Source: Treponema sp. (lineage in GTDB: Bacteria; Spirochaetota; Spirochaetia; Treponematales; Treponemataceae). Taken from it: a stretch of 52,002 nt of DNA. The DNA lies in NCBI GenBank assembly GCA_017449285.1, contig JAFSJX010000014.1:1-52002 (forward strand). Direction: 5' to 3'. This document shows positions 44,292 through 51,908 of the stretch, in pieces; the first letter of the stretch is position 1; every line of letters starts with the position of its first letter. The notes under the pieces were generated by a model that ran no database searches, was not told the origin of the DNA, and saw nothing but the letters and a program-made list of their open reading frames with translations. The position numbers and the translations under genes were made by a program.

Positions 44292-44669
44292 TTATTTTTC
44301 TACCGTACCTGTATACTGTCGTATTCCGCCAATCTCAATTACGTTCGTATACCCCCAGTCCGCCAGTTTACGGCTTGCGATTTTGCTTCGGTGACCTGAT
44401 CGGCAATACACATAGATTTTCTGAGATTTATTCGGAAGGACGGCGGCAACACTTTCTTCCGTCATCGTTTCGTTTGTCAAAAGGACTGCACCCGGAATAT
44501 GCCCGGCTTGAAACTCATCCAGACGGCGGACATCCAGCAGTATGAAATCCGAATCGTTTTCCATCAGTTTGATTCCTTCTGCCATGCTATAACTTTTGAA
44601 AGAATCAGACTTACACCCTGCAAAAAATAAACTGAGAAACAAAAACGGCAAAAGAACTTTTCTTTTCAT
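44292..44669 (-). CDS. Rhodanese-domain lipoprotein
   Basis: A 125-residue lipoprotein: signal MKRKVLLPFLFLSLFFAGC with lipobox Cys, then one rhodanese domain (about 28-122). ILLDVRRLDEFQAGHIPGAV is the conserved first motif and the active-site loop is VYCRSGHRSKIAS, with the persulfide-forming Cys present. Single-domain rhodaneses carry sulfur between thiols; in the periplasm its partner is unknown. It follows the MIF homologue by 19 nt in the same direction. Confidence 0.9.
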   Translation of the reverse strand: MKRKVLLPFLFLSLFFAGCKSDSFKSYSMAEGIKLMENDSDFILLDVRRLDEFQAGHIPGAVLLTNETMTEESVAAVLPNKSQKIYVYCRSGHRSKIASRKLADWGYTNVIEIGGIRQYTGTVEK

Positions 44670-44688
44670 ATTTTAATTCTTCCGCCGT

Positions 44689-45030
44689 CTAAAAATTATT
44701 TCCGTTCCAGCCCCAGTTTGTCGTTCCCCAATATGAGACATATACTGCGTTTCCGGGAATGCCAAGTTCTTTTTCCAAAATCTCACAAACCTTTGCAGTC
44801 ATCTTAACGCTTGCGCCGCTGTCTACGCTACCGAGGACTTTTACTTCAATATATGCGCCTTTATCGAGTTTCTTTCCGCCAAAGTACAAGTCTTGATTGT
44901 CTGCAAGGTTTACCATCAGGTAAGATTCTGGCTTTCCCATAACGCTGATGGCTTTTCCGAATTCCGCCTTCAGCACGTCTCTTTTTTCTACAGGCAACGG
45001 CATTGTCACCTTCGCTTCAATCATTGGCAT
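44689..45030 (-). CDS. MIF-family tautomerase homologue
   Basis: A 113-residue protein matching macrophage migration inhibitory factor in length and layout. It starts MPMIEAKVTMPL, so after Met removal the catalytic Pro is N-terminal; GKPESYLMVNLADNQDLYFGG is the MIF central strand-turn, and GWNGNNF at the end matches GWNNSTF of animal MIF. The family tautomerises phenylpyruvate and related keto acids as a trimer; the bacterial role is not settled. GAGAGGT precedes the ATG. It is the middle gene of tatD - mif - rhodanese lipoprotein. Confidence 0.85.
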   Translation of the reverse strand: MPMIEAKVTMPLPVEKRDVLKAEFGKAISVMGKPESYLMVNLADNQDLYFGGKKLDKGAYIEVKVLGSVDSGASVKMTAKVCEILEKELGIPGNAVYVSYWGTTNWGWNGNNF

Positions 45031-45067
45031 CGCTTTACCTCTCTTTTGTATCTGCGCATAGATGCGC

Positions 45068-45850
45068 TTATTCTGGCAATTTAAAAATTTTACAACTATT
45101 CTTCCACAACTGGTCTGCTACTTCTTCCAGCGGCTTTTCCAGCATTTCGGCAAGAAATCGTGCGGTACTCGGAAGATATGCGGGCATAGTGCGCTTTTTC
45201 TCCCTGAATTCTGCGGGAATCATAAAGGGGCTTTCCGTTTCAATCAGTACGCGCTCCAACGGAATGTTCAGCACGGTTTCATGCAGATTGCGCGCGTTGC
45301 GGTAGGTCAAATTGCCCGCGAAAGAAAAATACACATTTAAGCCCGCATCAAGGCATTTTTTTGCATACGCCGCATCCTCGCTGTAGCAGTGGAAAATCGC
45401 GCCGCTTTCGGGAATGCGTTCGCTCAGCACGTCAAAAATATCGCGTCCTGCGTCTCGGTTGTGGATGATGACAGGAAGATTGTGTTTCTGCGCCAGTTCC
45501 AGCTGCGTGATGAACATTTCAATCTGAGTGCGCTTGTCACCGTACTGCTTGAAGTAGTCTAGTCCTGTCTCGCCAATCGCAACGACATTCGGCAGTTTAA
45601 CGCTTTCTTCAATGACATTTACCCAATCGCGTCCTGGATTCACGATTTCTGACGGAGCAACACCAACCGCATGATATATTCCGCTGATTGATTTGAGCGT
45701 GTTGTAAACGATTTTAAAATCGTGCAGACTGTTGTTGATGCTGATAATGCGAGTTACGCCGGCAATTTTTGCCTGTTGCACAACGCGCAACTGTTCAAGA
45801 GGATCATCGTATATAAGCCCGATGTGGGCGTGAGTATCAAAAAACTGCAT
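45068..45850 (-). CDS. TatD-family metal-dependent hydrolase
   Basis: A 260-residue TIM-barrel hydrolase. Metal ligands are recognisable: His-x-His in FFDTHAHIGLIYDD, Glu in AIGETGLDYFK, His in NLPVIIHNRDAGRD, His in AIFHCYSED, and a late Asp/Glu position in VLIETESPFMIPAEFREK, where TatD usually has ETDAP: here the Asp is replaced by Glu-Ser. Family members are 3'-5' exonucleases or D-aminoacyl-tRNA-type hydrolases. AGGAAG precedes the ATG and a good promoter lies about 35-63 nt upstream. Confidence 0.88.
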   Translation of the reverse strand: MQFFDTHAHIGLIYDDPLEQLRVVQQAKIAGVTRIISINNSLHDFKIVYNTLKSISGIYHAVGVAPSEIVNPGRDWVNVIEESVKLPNVVAIGETGLDYFKQYGDKRTQIEMFITQLELAQKHNLPVIIHNRDAGRDIFDVLSERIPESGAIFHCYSEDAAYAKKCLDAGLNVYFSFAGNLTYRNARNLHETVLNIPLERVLIETESPFMIPAEFREKKRTMPAYLPSTARFLAEMLEKPLEEVADQLWKNSCKIFKLPE

Positions 45851-45884
45851 TGGCTTTTCTTCCTAAATGTGATGAGTTACGTAT

Positions 45885-45913
45885 AGAATACCATAGGTAT
45901 GGGCAGATGTCAA
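45885..45913 (-). promoter_or_regulatory. tatD operon promoter
   Basis: Minus strand: TTGACA (45913-45908), 17-bp spacer, TATTCT (45890-45885). The rest of the 170-base gap to the next gene (45914-46020) shows no gene or clear structure. Confidence 0.7.
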
Positions 45914-46020
45914 ATAAGAAGTTTGAATTGGTTACAAATGGTTACGAATTAGTCACGGATACATAGTGTCATTTTTCTACTTGCCATTGTAACAAAATTC
46001 TGCCATAAACGACAATTCAA

Positions 46021-47076
46021 TTACTTTTCCTTTCCCAAATCCGGATTGTTTATCGCTTTCATTTCTAAAAACGCCGTCGTTTCTTCTGTCCAACTATACT
46101 GATTCATGAATTCGCCCGCAAAACTTGCCAGTGCATTTTTATCGCCTTTTAAGAAATCGTAGTAGTCGCATTTTATTGCGGCGGGATTGATTCGGAAACT
46201 GTTGTATTCCGTGATAAAGAAATTAAAAATCTCCAGATTGCTCAAAGTGTGCTTTATATCCACGATAAGATTACGAAGGCTGCTTCCGTGCCGGTTTGAA
46301 TTCGCCCTGTCACCCCATAATACGGAAATCAGTTCCTTTGTGTTGACCGAACTTCCGTTTTTGTATACGAGATATGCTATCAGCTCATTTGATTTTGTGC
46401 GTGAAAATTTAATGACCTTGTTTTCGTAAAAAAGCGTGAAATTCCCGAAAGTTTTTGCCTCAAGGTTCTGTCTCTGCTTTTTGAGCAATAAAATCTGCTT
46501 TTTTTCAAGCTTCCTTTTATAAAGCGACATGCAGAATATAAGAACCGCAGTAAGAATATAGTCGGCAAGGCTGCTCAGCGTAAAATTTGAATAAATACCC
46601 GGCGCCATAACCGCAACCTCTATTACAAGAGCGAAAAGAAAAATAATCGGCGAGAATGAAAACAGGAAGATAGAAACGAAACTTGCAAAACAAAATATAG
46701 CAAATCCGTTGAATGGCTGTTTAAGAATATAGAAATTGTAGGTAGCAATAATAAACGATATGAAAATGATTATGTATACAGGAATTGTTTTCAGAATATA
46801 TGATTTTTCATGTGACACATTTTTTACGAGTTTTGAATATAAAAATACAAAGCCGCCTTCAACTGTAAAGATTCCAAAATAAAGCAGCACATCAAGATGA
46901 TTCCGTAAGTCAGAATGATACAGTAAAAATATGACAATTAAATCCCCTATTCCAATTACAAGTAAGGCCATGCTGACAATAAGCAGGTTAATTCTGTTTG
47001 ATTCACCTGCATTTACCAAATCAGTGGGTGGAATTCCGAATCGTTCATTATAGATTTTTAGAATATTTCCCTTCAT
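46021..47076 (-). CDS. Membrane-embedded winged-helix transcription regulator
   Basis: A 351-residue protein with six predicted membrane helices (about residues 30-185; for example INLLIVSMALLVIGIGDLIV and ASFVSIFLFSFSPIIFLFAL). A short charged coiled coil (KRKLEKKQILLLKKQRQNLE) leads to a C-terminal OmpR/SARP-like winged helix (about 209-305: TFGNFTLFYENKVIKFSRTK, NTKELISVLWGDRANSN, SLRNLIVDIKHTLSN). There is no receiver or kinase domain, so it appears to sense directly in the membrane and bind DNA from there. It is divergent from the S41 lipoprotein gene, whose promoter carries two direct repeats. TATAAT lies 7 nt before its ATG. Confidence 0.8.
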   Translation of the reverse strand: MKGNILKIYNERFGIPPTDLVNAGESNRINLLIVSMALLVIGIGDLIVIFLLYHSDLRNHLDVLLYFGIFTVEGGFVFLYSKLVKNVSHEKSYILKTIPVYIIIFISFIIATYNFYILKQPFNGFAIFCFASFVSIFLFSFSPIIFLFALVIEVAVMAPGIYSNFTLSSLADYILTAVLIFCMSLYKRKLEKKQILLLKKQRQNLEAKTFGNFTLFYENKVIKFSRTKSNELIAYLVYKNGSSVNTKELISVLWGDRANSNRHGSSLRNLIVDIKHTLSNLEIFNFFITEYNSFRINPAAIKCDYYDFLKGDKNALASFAGEFMNQYSWTEETTAFLEMKAINNPDLGKEK

Positions 47077-47083
47077 GTTTTAG

Positions 47084-47171
47084 ATTATACATCCTTTTTT
47101 ATAATTGTGCTGATTTGTGGCGCAATTTTCTGTTTTTTTGTGCTTATTTGTTGCGGACGTCCATCTATAAT
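47084..47171. promoter_or_regulatory. Divergent control region with 18-bp direct repeats
   Basis: Plus strand: TTGTGCTGATTTGTGGCG (47105-47122) and TTGTGCTTATTTGTTGCG (47138-47155) match at 16 of 18 positions and are 33 bp apart. The second ends 10 bp before TATAAT (47166-47171), where a -35 box would be; none is visible. This is how activators of the OmpR/SARP type are placed. Minus strand: TATAAT (47089-47084), 7 nt, ATG 47076. Confidence 0.7.
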
Positions 47172-47195
47172 TTACTCAGATAAGGAGATTACGAT

Positions 47196-49124
47196 ATGAA
47201 GAAAATCAAATTTTTAGCAAGCCTATCGGTCATAGTCCTTTTTGTGGCTACTTTTTTTTCTTGTTCAATGGGGCATGATGGAATAGACGGAAAAGACGGA
47301 AAAGACGGTAAGGATGCCGAAAGCCTTACAAAGCCGACTTTTGATATAATAGTTGAAGAGCTTAGTATTGAGACAGTGAATGTCAGAGGGGTAAAGAATG
47401 ATATGCTTAGTGATGTAGTCCCTATGCGCTATTATAGGCACGACTTCAGCATATACGCAAGTGGGCTAAAGAATGATGTACTAAGTAATTTAGGCTCTAT
47501 ACCACTTGGTTTTAGGGCTGGTATGGAAGAAATTCCGTATATTCCGCTTGCCGACAATATTCTTAAATTTTTAAAGGGACCTGATTATTCCATTTCAGAA
47601 GTAGATGCCGATACCACGGAAGTAACGATTGTAAACTCAAAAACAAACACAAAAACCATAGTTGACCTTCTACATCATGAGTTTTATTTCGACAACTATG
47701 ATGCGTTTCTTCAAGATTCAGACGTCTATGTTGATGTCGCCGATGTTAATAGTACAGGCGACTACATGAAAATAACCGATGCCTCAAATATCGCAGGTCA
47801 ACCTTTTTTCTTTGATTGGCGTAACTATGACATAGGCATTGTTATTTGTAAGAATGAAGATGAATACTATCTGGCCATTCCATTACAGACTTACAACGAT
47901 GTTTTTGGCGGATGCTTTATATACAATGGAAAAAACTTATATCCGACATATCAGATTGAAAACTTTCCTGCTGTAGCAGACGAATACTACGGCACCGAAC
48001 AAGCACCAGGCACAAGAAGCAAGGCGCTGGCAGAATTCTGTTACAACGAACTGTGCATGAACCTTGATTTGAACTACGGGTTAAAAGAAATTCATGGAAT
48101 CTCGGCTTTCCCAGACTTCGACTCATATTTTTATATTAACGGAATCCGTGATGACCTGAAAAGCACTGATGCGCTCACATTTGCAAACACGCTTATGGAT
48201 TTATGCGACTTCTATTTTGGAGATGGACATTCTAATTATCAGAAAAATTCTTATTATCTTGGAAAAGATGCTGTGCCCCAAGGCGCTCATACTTCAGCTA
48301 TGTTGAAACATTATTATGAAAATTACCGTAAATATGGCTTAACAAGAAATGCAAAAATCGGCAGCAATTCGCAAGATAAAATTGACCCAGTTCCATGCTA
48401 TACAGTTTCAGCGGATGGAAAGACTGCAATCGTTCGTTTTGACGAATTTACGCTTAATGACTTAAAAAAGAGCCAGATTACAGAGCTGCTTTCTGATTTT
48501 GATGAAGAAAAAATGAACTGTTATGTAAGTAACCTTGAAAAAGAATATGACACTGTAGCTTTGGTTCACGCAATAAACGAAAAGATTCAGCAAAATTCTG
48601 ACATTGAGAATGTCGTGCTTGATATGAGCTGTAACGGTGGCGGTGCATGTCATTCGGCTATTTTCGTCCTTTCATGGCTTCTCGGGGAATGCAGTATTGA
48701 TATGGCTAATCCGATTACAGGCGCAAAATGGTCTGCAACTTACAAGACCGATGTAAATTTCGACGGAACATATGATGACAAAGATACAGTGAAGGACAAA
48801 AATCTCTTCTGCCTTACATCTCCTGTCAGTTTCTCCTGCGGAAACATGGTACCTGCTGTGCTCAAGGCTTCTGACCGTGCAACGATTCTTGGTGTAACCT
48901 CTGGCGGTGGCGCAAGCTGCGTTCACAAGACTTGTGCAGCAGACGGCACATATTTCTGGGTTTCAAGCAAGAATGTCATGAGTGTGTCTAAAAACGGCTC
49001 TCTCTACAATGTAGACACTGGAGTTGAACCACATTATTACATCAACAAACCAGAAAACTTTTACGATACAGAAAAAATTTCTGGTTTAGTGAATGCAATA
49101 AATAAGGCTCTATTGGTAAATTAA
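47196..49124 (+). CDS. S41-family peptidase-like lipoprotein with a collagen-like stretch
   Basis: A 642-residue lipoprotein (lipobox in TFFSCSMG) followed directly by collagen-like Gly-x-Asp/Lys triplets (GHDGIDGKDGKDGKDA). The long middle part (about 50-400) is unrecognised. The C-terminal third is an S41 protease core: NVVLDMSCNGGGACHSAIFV, the nucleophile region TSPVSFSCGNMVPAVLK with Ser, and GVTSGGGASCVHKTCAADGT. The extra cysteines around the site are unusual. AAGGAG precedes the ATG. It is expected at the cell surface or in the periplasm. The divergent membrane regulator and the repeats in the shared promoter suggest that it is induced on a membrane signal. Confidence 0.8.
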   Translation: MKKIKFLASLSVIVLFVATFFSCSMGHDGIDGKDGKDGKDAESLTKPTFDIIVEELSIETVNVRGVKNDMLSDVVPMRYYRHDFSIYASGLKNDVLSNLGSIPLGFRAGMEEIPYIPLADNILKFLKGPDYSISEVDADTTEVTIVNSKTNTKTIVDLLHHEFYFDNYDAFLQDSDVYVDVADVNSTGDYMKITDASNIAGQPFFFDWRNYDIGIVICKNEDEYYLAIPLQTYNDVFGGCFIYNGKNLYPTYQIENFPAVADEYYGTEQAPGTRSKALAEFCYNELCMNLDLNYGLKEIHGISAFPDFDSYFYINGIRDDLKSTDALTFANTLMDLCDFYFGDGHSNYQKNSYYLGKDAVPQGAHTSAMLKHYYENYRKYGLTRNAKIGSNSQDKIDPVPCYTVSADGKTAIVRFDEFTLNDLKKSQITELLSDFDEEKMNCYVSNLEKEYDTVALVHAINEKIQQNSDIENVVLDMSCNGGGACHSAIFVLSWLLGECSIDMANPITGAKWSATYKTDVNFDGTYDDKDTVKDKNLFCLTSPVSFSCGNMVPAVLKASDRATILGVTSGGGASCVHKTCAADGTYFWVSSKNVMSVSKNGSLYNVDTGVEPHYYINKPENFYDTEKISGLVNAINKALLVN

Positions 49125-49129
49125 ACGCT

Positions 49130-49158
49130 GATAATGCCGGAATTGTTCCGGCATTATC
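49130..49158. repeat. Perfect 13-bp hairpin between two lipoprotein genes
   Basis: GATAATGCCGGAA (49130-49142), loop TTG, TTCCGGCATTATC (49146-49158). It has no U-run afterwards (ATTATAACGG), so it may slow or protect the transcript end rather than stop it; the next gene starts 20 nt later. Confidence 0.65.
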
Positions 49159-49177
49159 ATTATAACGGAGGAAACTT

Positions 49178-50041
49178 ATGAAAACACGAAAAAGAGCCGT
49201 ATTCATTATGGCGATGACTGCATTGGTTCTTATTTGTACCTGCTTTGCAGGATGCGAAAATGAGAGTGTAACTGATGTAACACCTGACACCCCTGATTCT
49301 ACCCCAAAACAGCCAACGGAAGCTCCGACTGCGCCACAAATTACAAGCGGATGGTATACGCTTAAAAAAACGCCGAATGTTCTCGTTACTATTGATACAG
49401 CTAACTCTAGAATCCTCATTGAGACCTATGCAAGCTACGAAGCATACCTGCGCGTTGAAAATAAACAGGAGCAAACAGGTGATGTTGTCTCTACTTCGTT
49501 TGGAGAACTTGTGTGGGTTCAGACACCTCTTCTGAACTATATCAGCGCATACAAAGTACAAATAAACGGCAAGGAATTTTATATTTATGGAAGTGGCAGT
49601 TCTCCATCCATAGCCGAAATAGATAATTCAGAACAGGGAAAAATATCTGTCATCGAAAATGAAGGACTTGTAAACATAAGTGATATAAGAAAAAGCCGAA
49701 AGTATCCTGATGAAGGAGTATACATTTCTGCAAAGAATGCAACTGTTGCCGCAAAAATAACAGTGAACAGTGAAGAAAAATATCTATATGCTGTTGTTGC
49801 AGAAAGCGGAAAAAAGATTACATTTTATTTAAACGAGTCCGATGCCGTTGCCGATTTTTCTACTCTTACTGCTTATGATACTCTTACGAATCTTACCTAC
49901 GATTTTTACTCAACCTATCTGGAAGCAAAGCAAAACAACTGGATTGTAGACAGTATTGATCAAAGTACGACTCTACTAACATTCAGGGTAAAGAAAGATG
50001 GCGCGATGTCATTTTATGTAAGATTGATTAAGAAAAACTAA
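49178..50041 (+). CDS. Lipoprotein, unknown function
   Basis: A 287-residue lipoprotein: signal MKTRKRAVFIMAMTALVLIC ending in FAGC, then a Thr/Pro-rich linker (DVTPDTPDSTPKQPTEAP). The mature body is predicted all-beta (SGWYTLKKTPNVLVTIDTAN, AAKITVNSEEKYLYAVVAES) with no family recognised; it contains no catalytic pattern. GGAGG precedes the ATG. It is separated from the S41 lipoprotein gene by a hairpin without a U-run, so the two may be cotranscribed at different levels. Confidence 0.75.
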   Translation: MKTRKRAVFIMAMTALVLICTCFAGCENESVTDVTPDTPDSTPKQPTEAPTAPQITSGWYTLKKTPNVLVTIDTANSRILIETYASYEAYLRVENKQEQTGDVVSTSFGELVWVQTPLLNYISAYKVQINGKEFYIYGSGSSPSIAEIDNSEQGKISVIENEGLVNISDIRKSRKYPDEGVYISAKNATVAAKITVNSEEKYLYAVVAESGKKITFYLNESDAVADFSTLTAYDTLTNLTYDFYSTYLEAKQNNWIVDSIDQSTTLLTFRVKKDGAMSFYVRLIKKN

Positions 50042-50187
50042 CGAAGCGCACAAATTTTAAGCAGTACTAGTACAAAAAGTCGATTTCTGATAGTATATCA
50101 ATTCAGTATGAAAGCTGAAAGTTGTTTGGATATTACGATTCTCAATAAAGACAAAGCAGTGCATACTATTTTTATTTTGTGATTTCT

Positions 50188-50220
50188 AAGGCGGAATTCT
50201 TTTGAATTCCGCCTTTTTTT
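50188..50220 (+). terminator. Intrinsic terminator
   Basis: AAGGCGGAATTC (50188-50199), loop TTTT, GAATTCCGCCTT (50204-50215), T-run to 50220. Ends the lipoprotein transcript. The 146 bases between the stop codon and this hairpin (50042-50187) show no gene. Confidence 0.88.
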
Positions 50221-50251
50221 AATTATGGCGAATTCGCCATAATTAAAAAAA
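50214..50251. repeat. 38-bp perfect palindrome upstream of the KilA-N gene
   Basis: AATTATGGCGAATTCGCCATAATT would exceed quoting limits as one string: the arms are AATTATGGCGAA (50221-50232) and its exact reverse complement (50233-50244), flanked by seven T (50214-50220) and seven A (50245-50251). It has no spacer. It abuts the preceding terminator and lies 19 bp before the KilA-N start codon. Confidence 0.85.
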
Positions 50252-50270
50252 GATAAGGACTTGAGGGATA

Positions 50271-51146
50271 ATGGGTCAAACATTAACTGTAAAAAATACA
50301 TCTGTCTCTGTAATAAAGGTTGGCGACGAGGATTTTCTTTCGCTTACTGATATTGCTAAATTCAAGTCTGATGAACCCTTCATTGTTGTATGTAATTGGA
50401 TGCGCAACCGTAACACAATAGAATATCTCGGTATTTGGGAAAGTTTGTACAATCCAAAGTTTAACCCTATCGAATTCGATAGGGTTAGAAAAGAAGCTGG
50501 TCTGAATGCTTTTACGATGTCGCCGTCTAAATGGATTGAGAGTACAAATGCGGTTGGTATCGTTACAAAATCAGGCCGTTATGGCGGAACATATGCTCAT
50601 AAGGATATTGCGTTCAAATTCGCAAGCTGGATTTCCGTTGAATTTGAGCTGTATGTAGCGAAAGAATTCCAACGCCTAAAAGAGCAGGAACAAGCCCAAC
50701 TCGGATGGTCAGTAAAACGCGAGCTTTCAAAGTTGAACTATCACATCCACACGGATGCAATAAAGCAGAATCTGATTCCGCCGGAACTTACGGCGAAGCA
50801 GAAATCTTTTGTGTATGCGGAAGAGGCTGATGTTTTGAATGTCGGTCGTTCGCTACGCTCACTTACCGAGTTTTTGCAAGCAAAAACTCGCAAAAAATAC
50901 TCGCGAGTTTGCGTAGCAAACTCGGTAAGCAACCGCAGGTTGCGACCAAATCCCGATTTGAAGGGCAACATCCGCGATTACGCAACAATAAATCAGCTGA
51001 TTTGTCTGAGCAATCTGGAAAATCTGAACGCTGTGTTTATTCAGAAAGGAATGGCTCAGACAGAACGGCTTTCTGAACTGAATAAAATTGCAATCCAACA
51101 GATGAAGGTGCTTGAAGCTGTTGAGGACAGGAAGTTGTTGAAGTAG
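50271..51146 (+). CDS. KilA-N domain protein carrying an in-frame palindromic element
   Basis: A 291-residue protein. The KilA-N DNA-binding domain is at about residues 10-140 (VGDEDFLSLTDIAKFKSDEP, VVCNWMRNRNTIEYLGIWE, GRYGGTYAHKDIAFKFASWI), a phage/mobile-element module. Residues 180-195 and 227-291 (NPDLKGNIRDYATINQLICL) are a conserved C-terminal region of these proteins. Between them about 30 residues (GRSLRSLTEFLQAKTRKKYS, then RVCVANSVSNRRLRP) are encoded by element C; they are basic and Ser-rich, unlike their surroundings. In relatives this region normally reads as a short helix (recalled). The frame is open across the insert. GAGGG lies before the ATG. Confidence 0.85.
   Translation: MGQTLTVKNTSVSVIKVGDEDFLSLTDIAKFKSDEPFIVVCNWMRNRNTIEYLGIWESLYNPKFNPIEFDRVRKEAGLNAFTMSPSKWIESTNAVGIVTKSGRYGGTYAHKDIAFKFASWISVEFELYVAKEFQRLKEQEQAQLGWSVKRELSKLNYHIHTDAIKQNLIPPELTAKQKSFVYAEEADVLNVGRSLRSLTEFLQAKTRKKYSRVCVANSVSNRRLRPNPDLKGNIRDYATINQLICLSNLENLNAVFIQKGMAQTERLSELNKIAIQQMKVLEAVEDRKLLK
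50855..50945 (-). repeat. Hairpin-rich modular element, copy C (inside KilA-N gene)
   Basis: Three hairpins in a row: CGAGTTTTTGC-AA-GCAAAAACTCG (50868-50891), CGAGTTTGC-GTA-GCAAACTCG (50905-50925), GCAACC-GCA-GGTTGC (50930-50944). In addition CTTACCGAGTTT (50863-50874) pairs with AAACTCGGTAAG (50919-50930). The reverse complement is nearly the same as 51814-51894 in copy E, with loops changed (TAC against GCT) but stems kept. Confidence 0.85.
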
Positions 51147-51150
51147 AAAT

Positions 51151-51391
51151 GCGTTAGGGATTGTAGGGGCGGCGAAGCCGTTGCGGAACGTAGGGAACGG
51201 CACTGCGTAGCAGGGCAAAAACAGTCCAGTGGACTGTTTTTAGTGAGTCTCCGAGCAGCTGTGCTGTGAAGGCGTAGTGGAGCAATGGAGCCGAAAGGCG
51301 GAACCCCGAAAAGCCCGACCCGAAGCGACTTGTCGCGAAGGGGAACGCCCAAATTATAAAACAGATTCCGAAACGAGTTCGGAATGACAAC
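51151..51391 (+). repeat. Hairpin-rich modular element, copy D
   Basis: Intergenic block packed with hairpins: CGGC-GAA-GCCG (51170-51180), AAAAACAGTCC-AGT-GGACTGTTTTT (51217-51241, which may also end the KilA-N transcript), GCC-GAAA-GGC (51290-51299), GCGAC-TT-GTCGC (51325-51336) and CCGAA-ACGAG-TTCGG near the end. Shared words: GCGTTAGGG (51151), GTTGCGGAACG (51180), TGGAGCAATGG (51278) and CCCGACCCGAA (51314-51324). No gene is visible. Confidence 0.75.
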
Positions 51392-51419
51392 ATAGTTTTT
51401 TATAGGAGTTATATAGATT

Positions 51420-51908
51420 ATGAAGAGAACAGACATCAAAAAAGTTTTGATTATTGGTTCGGGTCCAATTGTTATCGGACAGGCTTGCGAATTTGACTAT
51501 TCGGGAACTCAGGCTTGTAAAGCTTTACGCGAACTGGGCTACAAGATTGTGCTGGTAAACTCTAACCCTGCAACAATTATGACTGACCCGGTAATGGCAG
51601 ACGCTACTTACATTGAGCCGCTGAACGTTGAGCGTCTTTCTCAGATTATTGAAAAGGAACGTCCAGATGCGCTGCTTCCTAACCTTGGTGGTCAGACTGG
51701 TTTGAACATGGCTATGGAATTGAACAAGGCCGGCGTTCTTGATAACGATTTTTCTGGCGTTTCCCTCACTTCGTTCGGGTCGGGTGTTCCGCACTTCGCT
51801 AACGCTCATTCGCCGCAACCTGCGGTTGCTTCCCGAGTTTGCGCTGCAAACTCGCACAAAGAATTCTCGCGAGTTTTTGAAAAAAACTCGGTAAGGTCAG
51901 CTTGCTGA
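51420..51908 (+). pseudogene. carB: carB 5' fragment cut off by element E
   Basis: Starts as a normal Car[61 protein letters not shown], about 113 residues. From about 51757 CarB similarity ends and the frame runs through element E (SRVCAANS, then [15 protein letters not shown]) to a TGA at 51906-51908. No more of CarB follows up to the window end at 52002. AGGAG (about 51402) could drive translation. It is closer to ordinary CarB than the half-length copy at 22310. It is either a disrupted gene whose remainder lies beyond the window or a captured 5' fragment. Confidence 0.8.

Noticed and set aside
43427..44545. Open frame of 372 codons on the plus strand, opposite dusB and the rhodanese gene
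   Set aside because: It lies antisense to two well-supported genes, is rich in Arg/His/Pro as expected of a shadow frame, and has no recognisable domain.
50098..50301. 67-codon minus-strand frame across the terminator and palindrome
   Set aside because: Covers clear transcription signals and has no ribosome-binding site or family.
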